Shown here: in pieces, positions 23,500 to 33,955 of the stretch
How the letters are laid out: every line of letters starts with the position of its first letter
How positions within the stretch are numbered: the first letter of the stretch is position 1
DNA from: Muscardinus avellanarius
Lineage: Eukaryota; Chordata; Mammalia; Rodentia; Gliridae
Assembly (NCBI GenBank): GCA_963383645.1
Contig: OY726560.1
Coordinates: 71,181,399-71,245,398 of the forward strand
Direction of reading: 5' to 3'
Length of the DNA stretch: 64,000 bases
Notes under the pieces: model-generated
Databases searched by the model: none
What the model saw: the letters and a program-made list of their open reading frames with translations, nothing else
Told to the model about the DNA's origin: nothing
Translations under genes and position numbers: made by a program

Positions 23500-24450
23500 G
23501 CTTCTTCCCTGGGTCACTACGACTTCACTTAAGGTGCTCTGAATCTCAAGTCTGTGGTATCTCAGTCACCACTACTCCTTTACTGGGTTGTATCACAAAG
23601 TCTCAAACCCTGGGAGTCAATCGAGGCTGCTTTAGACCATGGGAGGTGCCAGGTTGGGTGTTCTCCTGCAGGGAGTTTTGACTATGGTGTGATATCTCTG
23701 CCACTGCCACTCCCCCACTGGGTCAAGTCCCTGGGAGTGCAGTACTGGGATTTCTCCTCTAGGGGCCACAATTTGACACTGTTGTTGAGTGCGCTGATGG
23801 AGCTGTAGTGGACCGGTGAATTCGCTGCTGCTGCCGCCGGTGGCAATATGGCACCGCTGCCACACCCTCGGCCATGAGGCTGGCGTATTCTCTGGTTTTG
23901 AGCTCCACTCTGAGTCTCTGCAGGGTGTGGTGAGCCCAGCCCCTTGGAGCTTTAGATGCTCCCTGCACCGAAAAATCTGCCGAATTCTGCCCAGCTGTTT
24001 CGCAGTGGCTCACCTCGGCTTGCTGTCCACCACTCCTCTCTGAAGCCTGGTGGGCTGTTGAGTGTGTTGGTCTGGAGCTGTCTGGTGAACTCGCCACTGC
24101 TGCCAGCAGTAAGGCGCTGCTGCCGCGTCCTCGGGCGTAAGGCCGGTGTATCTCCTCTGTGGCTCTGAGCTCCGTTCTGAGTCCCCCTCTTCTCTGGGGC
24201 CCGGTGCTGCAAGGGAAGATGGCGCCCACTCGTCTCCGCACTGTGGCTCCGGCCGCAGCACTGCGGTCTGATTTCTTTCTGGTGTCTCGTTTTTCCAGCC
24301 CTCTTTTTCTCTGTCCCTTGTAATTACATTTTTTGTTTCTCTGCTGATGGTAATTTTTGGCTATGAAAGGTGCTTTTTTTGTGGTAATAGAGATTGGTTG
24401 TTAGCGGGGCTCATAAGACCCGCTTTTCTCTGTCGCCATTTTCCCGGAAG
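23500..24450 (-). promoter_or_regulatory. L1 5' UTR/promoter, GC-rich, with internal repeated units
   Basis: On the minus strand the element begins cttccgggaaaatggcgac. cttccggga is an ETS-type site and aaaatggcgac matches the YY1 site that positions transcription start in human L1. About 23800-24440 is CpG-rich compared with its surroundings. Two related blocks, 23785-23930 and 24055-24205, share gttgagtg, gagctgt, ctgctgcc, ccctcgg/cctcggg and gagctcc.ctctgagt. The 5' UTR is thus built from diverged tandem units about 270 bp apart. It is not a host-gene CpG island. Confidence 0.75.
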
Positions 24451-24465
24451 TCTCCATGTCTTATT

Positions 24466-24612
24466 TATTATTAAGCCTTCCCCTTCTTCTGGCCCAGATT
24501 GTAGACTCAGGAAGGAGGGGTTTGGTCTGTTTTGTTCACTGCTATTTTTTCAGTACCTAGAACAGTGTCCAACCCACAGTGGGTGCTCAATAATTACTAG
24601 TTGGATAATGAA
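24466..24612 (+). repeat. L2 3' end, right fragment
   Basis: gattgtagactcaggaaggagg, ggtctgttttgttcactgct, acctagaacagtgtccaac and gtgggtgctcaataattact follow the L2 3'-end consensus in order. Confidence 0.85.
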
Positions 24613-24764
24613 AAAAACTTCTGTTACAAAACTATTGTAAGTATCAGAGAATCTAGGTGTACTAGTGATTTCTATGTACTCTATTCAACTCTCCTAACTT
24701 CCACTATACTAGATAGTAGTGTGAGGTACAGAACAATCTGCCTTTGGAGTGAAGGATAAATGTT

Positions 24765-25225
24765 GTAGTGAGTAGCACAATTCACAAAAGCCAAATTATA
24801 GAACCTGGTTAGGTGTCCCTCAATGGATGAATAAATAAGGAAAATGTGATACTCACACACAACCAGAGTGGAGTTTTACTCAGTCACTAAGAATAAAATT
24901 ATGTCATTTGCAGAAAAATGGGTAGAACTGGAGAACATCTTGCTAAGTGAGGTAAGCCCGACTCAAAAAATCGAGGCCTGCATATTTTCTCTGAAATGTA
25001 GAAGTTAATGAGTAAAAAAGGAAAGAAAAGAAATCTAATAAAATTAGGGGAGAGACCAGTAGAGTAATGGAGGGGATTTAGGGAGGGAGGAGGAAAGGGA
25101 GAGTGGAAGTATGGGGAAAGAAACAGGCCACACAATGTAATGTACAGATACCAAAGTATCACTGTGAATCTCACTCGCATGTGCAATTACAATGTCCCAA
25201 CAAGTAAAACGAAGAAACCTCAGCA
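24765..25225 (+). mobile_element. Older L1 3' end
   Basis: Reads like the end of ORF2 (cacaattcacaaaagccaaa, caatggatgaataaataagg, gagttttactcagtcactaag, agaactggagaacatcttgct). A G/A-rich 3' UTR and tgcaattacaatgtcccaac follow. It is more diverged than the 9070 copy and has no clear TSD. Confidence 0.85.
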
Positions 25226-26149
25226 CACAATCAAAGTACTTCCAGGCCACAGTAAGATGACAAGGCGCGTTAGCTCATTCCAGTTACCAGAGAGGACACA
25301 GAAGCAGGTCGTCTTGTCATAGGACTGTGGTAGGGCCATGTCTTTGACTCAACACAGCCTCCTCTCATTCACTGTTGGAGATTGGGGCATATATGCAGGA
25401 GCCTTCCAGAAAGGATTCCAATCCATCATTGGGCAGCCGCAGGTGGGTAAGTCTAAAGCCAACAGGATAGTCTGTCAGAGCCAATCTGAGCATGGGATGG
25501 GAACTGCAGAATGATCTGGGAGAGGATACAGCTTCAGGAAGGAGCAGCCAGGCCTGATGACCTTCACCTGGGAGCAAAGCTTTAGCCACCAAAGAAGACT
25601 GAAGTTCTGCACGGAGCCTCATTACTACTAGTCCTGACTCACCCCTGAGAATGTATCTGAGTCCTAAAGAAAAATGAAGTTAAGAGAAAAGATGGAAAGA
25701 GCTTTTCTGCCTAACACTGGCCTCACTGGGCTCTAACAGGGAATCCCAGAAGATTCAGCCTTCCCTGTGCCAACCCTGTCCCTCCCCACTGCACAACCCA
25801 GCAGGCACTTGCCACTTGAGTCTCAAATGAACAGAGATGCAGCTCCTAGGCCTGAAGGAGCAGTATCGGGCTCTGTACTGAGTGCTTAGCGGTAGCACCG
25901 ACCTGCTGGTGTGGGGCAGCAGCCAGCAGCCAAGCCCCACTGAGCTACAGTGGCCAAAGCCCAAGCATGGATGGGCAGCGCCACCAAGGCAATGGCAAAG
26001 CAGCCTCAGTGACAGCTTGGAAACCCAGTGTGGAGACGATGCTGCAGTGGGAAAGGGCCGGTGCCTAGGCTCCAGGAGAGAGTATCAGAGGGGACCCCTA
26101 GGAGGACTTGAGGGTGGACATTTTGCAGAGAACCCAAAAGGGGCCAGAG
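25226..26149. other. Unassigned sequence
   Basis: No exon, RNA gene or named repeat supported. A moderately GC-rich part (25740-26130) gives short ORFs on both strands (up to 97 residues) with no recognisable domain. Confidence 0.5.
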
Positions 26150-26345
26150 CCAGGCTCAGTGGCAGACACCTGTAATCCCAGTACTTGGGAGGCTGAGACA
26201 GGAGGATCTTGGAGGACAGCCTCAGCAACATAGCAACTCTCAGCAACCTAACAAGACTATATTTCAAAATAAGATTGGGCTATGGGTGTAGCTGGAAGAT
26301 AGAATGCCTCTGGGTCATCCCGCGTACCACAGGGGGGAAAAAAGG
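26150..26345 (+). repeat. B1-dID SINE, old copy
   Basis: From ccaggctcagtggcagacac to gtcatcccgcgtaccacag, type iii-like with a shortened right half. Confidence 0.9.
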
Positions 26346-27779
26346 ACTTTTAGACAGTGGAAGAAAGGGGAAAATATTTACTCATCTCACACAAGCACTG
26401 GTAGAGATTAAGCAACTGCTTGACATGACTATGCTCTGCAATGCCAAAGACAGATTTATTCATTAATGAAGATCGTGAATGAGACTCATACCATGAGCTT
26501 CCATTTGTGATGTGTCACTTTTGATAGGATAGGAACTGCAACTTCACCATATGCTTCAAATATAGTTTTTGAACAGTACCACAAAAAGGCAGGATAATTT
26601 TAGATTTAAAAAGATGATGGGGATATTTGTTCAAGTACATGGTATTTTCACTGTGATTCTCTTTAAAGGGCTTCCCCATATCCTTTTTTAAAAAATCTCA
26701 TTTTTTTTTCTTTTTTTTTAAATCTCAACAAGGCAAGAGCTCCAGTACCTGATAGATTGACACAGTAAAAGCTTTCCTCTTATCGTTACTCCTGGCAGGT
26801 GTCCTTTGAAGTAGCAGAGATTCCAATAGATGAGCTGCTTAATGAAGCATGGTTGAGTCTCAGGAAAACGTAAGGAAAAGATGCTTTATAGACTCTATGA
26901 TAAAGATTTATGAATAGACATGGAAAGGACAGGGACAGAGCTCTGATGCTGCTATTTATGGTGATTCTCTAAAGGAATAAAGAACTACAGATGCTGTTCA
27001 TCTACTTTCTAATTTTGTGCCTCCTTATAGAGAAAGTTGCCCCTTTCCTTTCCACAGTTGACGCTGGATCTCACATTCTTGCTCAGTGGGGTTGTGATTT
27101 CAGACCTCTAAAACCAGAGATGAACCAACGTGGCTGAGCAGATGACCCAGTGGGATCCTTCAGATCCTCATACCAGGAATTTGGGATTGGGACATGAAAA
27201 AAAAAATAGAAAGTGAATGGAAATCAAGGTTATTTTCCTCTCCCCATCCCTATATCTAGCTTTCTGAGGTGGTGGGGTTTCCCTCTCTGAGAAGATCAAA
27301 GTTGATTTTCAAAGGTAACCTTGAAGGAAAATCGTCTAAATACCTATGAGCAAGAAACTGGCTAAATTATAGGTCCATGTCATGAACTACTAAAAAACAA
27401 GATGAAAATAATGAGAATACTTTTTTATAATATATTATTAAGCATATGGTGTATGGGACAGGAGGGAGAACATATCGCCATTTATATAAGGAAATATTTA
27501 TTTGTACAGCTTACATTTAATATATTTATTGTATTAGGGCTTAAGTCTATAATTTTTAATTTCTTATTTCTCCGTTTGCCTTGTCTTCCTATGTGTTACT
27601 TGAACACTTTTAGGTTTGTATCTTGATTTATTTAGAGTGTACCGAAGTATTATTTTGTATCATTTTCTTAGTGGTTGAGTATTGTGTGAGAGACAAAGAA
27701 AGAGACAGAGACACATAGAGAAATTCCTCATAGTCGATTGAAATCAATGTTTTGCGATTTGTACTTCTATTTAGATCCC
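26346..27779. other. Unassigned AT-rich sequence
   Basis: No supported gene. A plus-strand ORF of 74 residues at 27402-27626 is hydrophobic only because the sequence is AT-rich. Confidence 0.5.
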
Positions 27780-28980
27780 TTTATCCTCCCACTTTTGAAT
27801 ATCATTGTCTTGAGTATCAAGTGTTGTTAATTTAGAAAACTCCTGAGAAGAACCATCTTTTGGACTTACCCACATTTCTGCTTTTTCCATTGTTCCTTTT
27901 TCCTAATAACCTAAGATTCTTTCCTTTCTTTTGAAGTGCTTCCTTACGCCATTAAGAGTAGATCTGTTAGGGAGAAATTCTTCTGTATTTCCTTTATCTG
28001 AGAATTTATTTCCCCATAATTCCTAAAATATAGTTTCACACAATCTGTAGTGGGCAGTTCTTTTCATTCAGCACTTGAAAGACATGTCCACTTCTATCTG
28101 GCCTCAGCTGCTTCAGACCATAAATATGATGTCATTCAGACTGGTCTTCTCCTGTTGGTACTGTGTTATTTCTTACTGGCTGCTTATAGGGCGTTTTATT
28201 GGTTTTTTACTTTTTGGAAGTTTGTTGTGTTTGGCATGGATTCCTTTGGATTTATTATTCTAGGATTCACTCAGTTTTTTTGAATCTGCAAGTTTATCTC
28301 TTTAGCAAAATTTGGAATGTTGCTGCCATTAGCTCTTCAAGTACTTTTTTAGTTCCATTCTCTTTTTTCTCTTCATCTAAGACTCCAGTTCTACAAATAT
28401 TGAATTTTTTGGAATTGTCACACAGGTTCCCAAGACTCTGTTTTTAGTTTATTTTCTCTCTGTTGTCCAGAGTAGGTAAATTCTACTTATCTCTTCAACT
28501 CCACGGATTCTGTTCTCTGTCATCTTCATCCTATGATTTTCTTTCTTTGTGGTACCAGGATGGAATCCAGGGCCTTGTGCATGCTAGGCAAGTGCTCTAC
28601 CTCTGAGCAACATCCCCATTCCTGGCATTCAACTATTAAGCTCATCCAGTCAGTTATTATTTCTGTTTTTTCCAAATTCCACATGTCCATTTAGTTATTG
28701 TTACTTCTACTTATTTACCAAAATGTTCTGTATTTTAACTTGCCTCAAGATAATCTGCAATTGCATATTAAACCTCTTTTATAATGTCTACTTTGAAATA
28801 CTTGTCAGTATTTTCAAATACTTCCATTATTTGTCTCGTGGCAGTGTGGCGGTCAGGTAATTGATTGCCCTTCTCATTCAAATTGTGATTTCCTTGGTTC
28901 TTCTTATGATGGATGATTGTGATAATGTCTAGATATTTGACTATTTTGTTAAGAAACTGGGTTCTACTAATTTTTTTTTA
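27780..28980 (-). repeat. Ancient L1 (L1M-class) 5'-region fragment
   Basis: Plus-strand text such as ttcttctgtatttcctttatctga, gcacttgaaagacatgtcc..., tctttagcaaaatttggaatg and caggttcccaagactctg is the antisense of the old L1 region also seen near 19400-19760. An ID element sits in it at 28546. Confidence 0.6.
28546..28626 (-). repeat. Monomeric ID SINE
   Basis: ggtaccaggatggaatccag, then cttgtgcatgctaggcaag, ctctacctctgagc and catccccattcctgg is the reverse complement of the tRNA-Ala-derived ID element. It is alone, not fused to a B1 half. Box A and B are partly retained but diverged, so it is not called a tRNA. Confidence 0.88.
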
Positions 28981-29081
28981 ACAATTAGTCATTAGTCATC
29001 CTGCTTAAGCATAGCACTCAGGTACCAGCCTACTTCTGTGGTTGGTGCCAATGACAATCTAATTTTCAGTCTTTATGCTCC

Positions 29082-29118
<37 letters not shown>

Positions 29119-29119
29119 T
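29082..29119 (+). repeat. (ATT)n microsatellite on a SINE tail
   Basis: About 12 ATT units form the tail side of the minus-strand SINE that follows. Confidence 0.96.
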
Positions 29120-29322
29120 TGCAGGACTGGAAATGGAACCTAGGGGCATTCTACCTCCGAGCTACACCCCCTGCCCTATTTTTTATTCTTTATTTTGAAA
29201 CAGGGTCTCACTGAGTTGCAGAGGGCCTCACTAAGTAGCTGAGGCTGGCCTTGAACCATGATCCTCCTGTCTCAGCCCCCCAAATGCTTTGATTACAAGC
29301 GTGCACCACCATGCCTGGCTTT
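29120..29322 (-). repeat. B1-dID SINE, type iii, minus strand
   Basis: ID half ggaaatggaacctaggggc, linker ttttattctttattttgaaa, left half ending gcaccaccatgcctggc. Confidence 0.95.
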
Positions 29323-31205
29323 TAGGCTGCCATTCTGGTCTACACGGTTTGTCACCTGCCTCTGAGGCTCCCGTGGTCCTTGATGGTAGTTGGAAAGCTG
29401 AAAGGAACTTCACTAGGTTGGGAAAAGAAAGGGAGTTCTCAGCCTGCACAGACAAAAAGCATTTTCTGGGCTGGGTGCCTCTGTGGTGGCATCCTCCTAC
29501 TAATAAATATGTCCTCTGTCAAGTGGGGTCTCTGGTAGGAGAGAGGAGTCTCAGGCTGATGAGCAAGTGAAGCACTTCCCCTGGCTCGTTACTGTTAGGA
29601 GGCCTTTAGGTGGCATCTCTTGATGTTTCTGCAAGGCTCTTCTAGTTGAAGGAGGGCTCTCGCTTGGTTTGGAGGAAAAATAAGGTGATGGATGCTTTCT
29701 GTTGTTGATTGTGTGTTGAGAATGGGGAGACAGAAGTGACCTTCTGAGGGGCAGGGAGAGGGGCTCCTAAGATGCTTTGCTGCTGTGTTGGTCCTGAGGT
29801 CCTTAACCAAATAGCTTTCCTCTTTCAAGCTTTCAGGGTTATCTTTGGTTGTTTCATGTTATTTCCCAGGATTTTATTCATGCTTAGCAGGAAGAGGCAG
29901 GGAGAGACAACATTATGCCATCTTGCCCAGACTAGATGTTCTCCCTCCATGCTCATATAGGCATGTGATCACCCCAGGCACACAATAAATTGGTAATATT
30001 GTTTCCCCTAAGGAAATGACATGGGAGATAAGACATAAGGGTTAACTTTTGTATAGCTATTTATATGTTCTCATTGTAATCAGGTGAATATATTATCTAT
30101 TCAAAAATAAAAAATAAAAAATAAAAGAAGAAGAAGCCCCCTAACTCAACATTTTTTTCAAGAGGAAAACCAAAGATCATGACAGGGTCAAGCAGCGTAT
30201 GGATTCAACAGTTGGCAATTTTATTAAATTTCACTAGTTTAATTTCACTATTTTGTCACTATGTTGATCCAGATCTCTGAATATTACAATAATATTCTCA
30301 GTGGACTTGCAGCTTGCTCATAGATTTTTAATAACTTGCAGAATACAAATGTGTAATTTAGATAGAAGTAGATGCTTTCAGCAGCATATCAGTACCCTAA
30401 TCAGCTGAAAAAATAATATTTGTATGGCATTAAAATAAAATTAATAGACACTGATTACATGAAAAGACTTTATGTTGTCATTATTAAACTGACAAACACA
30501 GCATAATTAGTGCTGTAATTAGGCTATGACCTGGAATTTTAGCTTACAAAATTAATAAAGGCAATCACAAGTCACATTTGTAAAGTAAAATGAGTTTTGA
30601 GAATTTCAGGGTGGTTGGACATAACTTTTTTCTCATTTTGGGAAGTATTTTTGTAGCTATTAAGCTGACAATGCAACTGCTTTAATTCCCATTCCCAACC
30701 CCCAGAACAATAGCTCAGCCTGAAACCTTAAAAGTCCAGGGTAATAAGCTCAGACAAGAATGTCCACTAGTAAGGCACTTTCCTTCTGGATAACTCTAGG
30801 GCAAAATGAAACAACAAAGTTTTTCTCTCTGAAGCACCTTAAGAGAAATACAGATTAGAATATTGATTTGGACTTTGATCAGACTCTACCATTTTCACCG
30901 AACTATTTTAATAAATAGCAGTCTGCACTGCCATCCTCTGTTCTTCAATACAAGATTCTCAAGGGTACTCAAGGTTCCATTGTTTACTATATGGTGAATC
31001 CCAGTCCTCAGCCAAAGAATTTCTCATTAGTAGATAACAGCCAACAATTCAGTTAATATTGGTGGGGTTTATTTGTGAATAAATAAACTTAATTTCTACT
31101 TTATTACTTATGCCAAAATAAACTCCAAGCAGATCAAATATTTAGTGTAAAAGCAGAATCACAAATGTACTAGAAGAAAATAGGGGTTAATATTTTTATA
31201 TTTTA
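29323..31205. other. DNAJC5B intron, no feature recognised
   Basis: Low repeat content compared with the rest of the window and AT-rich after 29940. It lies downstream (lower coordinates) of the coding exon. No further DNAJC5B exon could be seen; specifically no HPD-coding stretch and no cysteine-string codon run. Confidence 0.5.
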
Positions 31206-31400
31206 AGTCGGGCACGGTTGATGCATGCTTGTAATCCCGGTATTTGGAAAGCTGAGACAGGAAGATCACAGGTTCGCAGCAACCCTCAGCTACTTAATGA
31301 GGCCCTCTGCAACTTAGTGAGACCTTGTTTCAAAATTTAAGAATAAAAATAAGTTCAGAGGTAGAATGCCCCTTGGTTCCATCCCCAGTACCGCAAAAAT
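31206..31400 (+). repeat. B1-dID SINE, type iii
   Basis: From agtcgggcacggttgatgca to ccatccccagtaccgc plus an A/TA tail, with a few deletions in the right half. Confidence 0.92.
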
Positions 31401-32410
31401 ATATATATTTTGTAAGTTTTTAACTATGACAGGTAAAACAAAAGCCTATCTAAAATTTTAAACATTCATATGTTAAAAATACTGTAAGTTTTAAGAATCT
31501 GATTCAAGAAGTATCTGACTAAAAATCATTCATATTTTTATTTATTTTTTCCTATAAAGACAGTTTTTTCCTCAAGGAAATTGGAAATATGCATCATGAA
31601 TTATGCATGAGCATATAAAATGTAGAATAAAATTAAAATAACTTATACATTAAATAATAGCTCATAAATGATTAAGACAGAATAATCATAGGCTTTAACC
31701 ACTAAAAATCAGAATAATAACATAAAGGCATTTTCTCTATAGGATTTATTAAAAAGGTAGTTGGGGAATATATATGAATTCAATTTTAAATGTCCTATTT
31801 AGAAAGAAAAAATGAAAGAAACAAAGTACCAATAATATCTGAGGAAGAATTATGAATGTATTATGGTCTTCCTTTTTGGTGATTTGAAAATTTTCTACAA
31901 TAAGTAAATTAATTTTGTGCTTGATTTATTTTTTATTTCTTGAAGTTCTGAATAAAATTATATTCAATTTTCCACTAAAGTACCTAACCTAGAACTCAAT
32001 CAGATATGAATGATCAAACTCCAGGGCTGGAATAAGATAGTTTATGATATAGCATTGTGTAAAATCTGCTATTATTTTTTAAATCCCTTTGCCAGATTCA
32101 GTGTATATCACATGAGTTAAATCACAGCTATTGGTTGTAGCTGGTTCTCTCCTTGACCTCCACCCCCAGACCTAGAATACTGGCTGCTCTTTGCAAAGTT
32201 CTAGTATCACCAGTAATTTTTTTTTATTAAATCAACCTCACACCTCTCTATTCCTAACTGCCTATGTTGCAGAGCAGGCCAGGTGGGGTCCAAATTTCAG
32301 GTTGTCTGGTCTTGGCAAGAAGCTTATATCTTTAATTGGAGCCACTTTTCCATCACAAAATAGCTATCACTATTTGCACAGGAAATATCACCATCGAACT
32401 TCCTCTGTAC
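31401..32410. other. DNAJC5B: DNAJC5B intron adjoining the exon, no repeat recognised
   Basis: AT-rich and apparently free of SINEs. The donor side of the exon starts at 32410 and reads leftwards. Confidence 0.55.
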
Positions 32411-32538
32411 CTGTAGGTTTTCTTAATTTCTTCATTTGATGCTCCCTTATGCAAACCAAGAATTTCATATAGAGCTTCTCCAGTTGTCGACAAAGTCCGC
32501 TGTCTTTGGTTAGGTAGATTACATGCCATTTTCTCAGG
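32411..32538 (-). CDS. DNAJC5B: DNAJC5B first coding exon (cysteine-string protein beta, N-terminus)
   Basis: On the minus strand an intron ending ttgattttgcag is followed by eight 5'-UTR bases and an ATG at 32529-32527. The exon then runs 39 codons plus two bases and ends at a donor (cctacag|gtacag) at 32411/32410, so the intron is phase 2. The peptide starts [20 protein letters not shown] and ends with ...EEIKKTY. This fits the N-terminus and start of the J domain of the cysteine-string-protein family. The MACN..NQRQRTL start and [11 protein letters not shown] stretch point to DNAJC5B rather than DNAJC5 or DNAJC5G. These proteins are Hsp70 co-chaperones anchored to vesicle membranes through a palmitoylated cysteine string; DNAJC5B expression is reported mainly in testis. 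The HPD motif, the rest of the J domain and the cysteine string must lie in later exons at lower coordinates and were not found here. The open frame running past the donor is intronic. A processed pseudogene is ruled out by the intact splice sites and intronic flanks. Confidence 0.93.
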
Positions 32539-32580
32539 CTGCAAAATCAAAGAGAGAAAAATAACCATGAAACTCATGCA
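32539..32580 (-). promoter_or_regulatory. DNAJC5B: Splice acceptor and upstream intron end of the DNAJC5B exon
   Basis: Read on the minus strand, this is a T-rich tract with cag at the exon edge (AG at 32540-32539). It makes the exon an internal one, so at least one non-coding 5' exon should lie at higher coordinates, inside or beyond the window. No such exon could be identified. Confidence 0.75.
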
Positions 32581-33374
32581 CCCAAGATCCCATTCTCTTA
32601 AAGGGGATGGCAGTCATTCTTAAGCTTTTGTAAAATGACAATCTGAGGTACATTTGTGCGCTAGCTGCAAAAGGAGGGGAGAAAAGTGTTGAGAGAGTCA
32701 AAAGTGGAGCTTGAGCCAGGGTGTCAAAGGACACAGGCAGCCATTCAAGTAGAATACAGCTTTGTCCACATGGTTAAATAGAAGCAAAATGTTATCTAAA
32801 TACCTAGCTAATTCAGAAATGCTGATAATCAATCCCCATAGGTCAGGCAAATGTAGGTGTTTCATTTTGCTTTGTTTAGGTAGAATTGGCATAACTTCCT
32901 TTAATATATTTTCTAATTTAGTCAGCAATGCCAAGATTCATCCATTTTATTCTATTGGGCTAGCCATTAAAGAATTCTTTTAAATACATGTTTCTAAGCA
33001 CCAGGAAAATAATTCTGTTCTCATCTGGGACCTAGGTTAAAACTTCCCTGCACCTGTAGAGACCTACAGCTCTGCTACCCCCACCCCACTCTGCTCCTGA
33101 GTTCTGCACCTGAGATAGCTTCTTTCCCGGTGGTCTATCCAGAAAGAGTTAGCTACCTCAGGTCTTGAGAAGCCATTTGCCTGCTGCACCATAGCTCTGG
33201 AACCTCAGAGAAGCAAGCATACCTGGGAGCATTCCTGTATTCACCACTCCACCTCTCTGAGTATTAATGTCTTCACCTGTAGTGGAAGAGTAATAAACTC
33301 CCCTCATAAGCCCATCTTAAGAATTTAAAATAATGCATAGAATGTACTCAGGGCATAGGAAGCCAAAAGAAAAG
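32581..33374. other. DNAJC5B: DNAJC5B intron upstream of the exon
   Basis: No repeat recognised. Short ORFs here show no similarity to known proteins. A C-rich part at 33050-33120 has no CpG enrichment, so it is not a convincing promoter. Confidence 0.45.
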
Positions 33375-33390
33375 GGCAACTATTTGTTTT

Positions 33391-33420
33391 TTGGTTTTCT
33401 TTTTTGTTGTTGTTGGTTTG

Positions 33421-33451
<31 letters not shown>

Positions 33452-33634
33452 TGTGGTACTGGGGTTCCTGGAAACCCTTCTACCTCCAGGCTACACTCCC
33501 AGACCTATTTTTATACTTTTTTTTATTTGGAAACAGGGTCTCTTAAGCCAGCGTGCTGGCTTTGAACCTGCGCGATCCTCCTCCCTCTGCCTCCCAAGCG
33601 TGGGGATTACAAGCGTGCGCCACCACGCCCAGCT
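33391..33634 (-). repeat. B1-dID SINE, type i, young copy with intact TSD
   Basis: The exact 16-bp TSD ggcaactatttgtttt is at 33375-33390 and 33635-33650. Complete from the GTTT-rich tail to ccaccacgcccagct. It shows the type i signature (ctggaaacccttctacctcc on plus). Confidence 0.97.
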
Positions 33635-33773
33635 GGCAACTATTTGTTTTAAAAGCAACATAGTGTGCCACCAGAATGTGTGCTGTGGTCAAACCCTCCA
33701 GGTTGGAATATTGGTCTTGCCATTACAGCTCCATGACCTTCCACATCTGTAAACTGGAGAAAGAAAAATGTAT

Positions 33774-33955
33774 CTGGGCACAATAGCACATGCCTGTAAT
33801 TGCAGTACTTGGGAAGCTTAAACAGAAGGATCATAGGTTCAAGCCCAGCCTCAGAAACTTAGAGACCCTCACAACTTAGCAAGACTCAAATTCATTCTTG
33901 GAGTTATAATGCTCCTGGGTTCAATCCCTAGTACAAAACAAACAAACGAACAAAA
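33774..33955 (+). repeat. B1-dID SINE, old copy
   Basis: ctgggcacaatagcacatgc to aatccctagtacaaaac with a CAAA tail. The right half is shortened. Confidence 0.88.

Larger units (their letters stand above)
21543..24451 (-). mobile_element. Chimeric L1 insertion: L1 5' half + foreign segment + L1 3' end
   Basis: The TSD ctccatgtcttatt is exact at 21529-21542 and 24452-24465, and the empty site restores a continuous L2. Read on the minus strand, the insert starts cttccgggaaaatggcgac (24450), followed by a GC-rich 5' UTR and ORF1 to about 22554. It then passes into about 0.83 kb that is not squirrel L1 sense sequence (21707-22540). It ends with about 160 bp of L1 3' UTR and an A tail (21543-21706). 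Normal L1 would carry about 4 kb of ORF2 there. Both ends belong to the same orientation and family. Confidence 0.82.

Noticed and set aside
23800..24440. CpG-rich segment as a host-gene promoter
   Set aside because: It lies wholly within the L1 5' UTR of an insertion bounded by a TSD.
28546..28626. tRNA-Ala gene
   Set aside because: It is an ID element with a diverged cloverleaf and SINE context.
1..32410. Further DNAJC5B coding exons
   Set aside because: I looked on the minus strand for the HPD-containing J-domain exon and the cysteine-string codons and found no convincing match. A tBLASTn search would be decisive.
32353..32410. Extension of the DNAJC5B reading frame past the exon
   Set aside because: The frame stays open by chance, but a canonical donor precedes it and the residues no longer fit the family.
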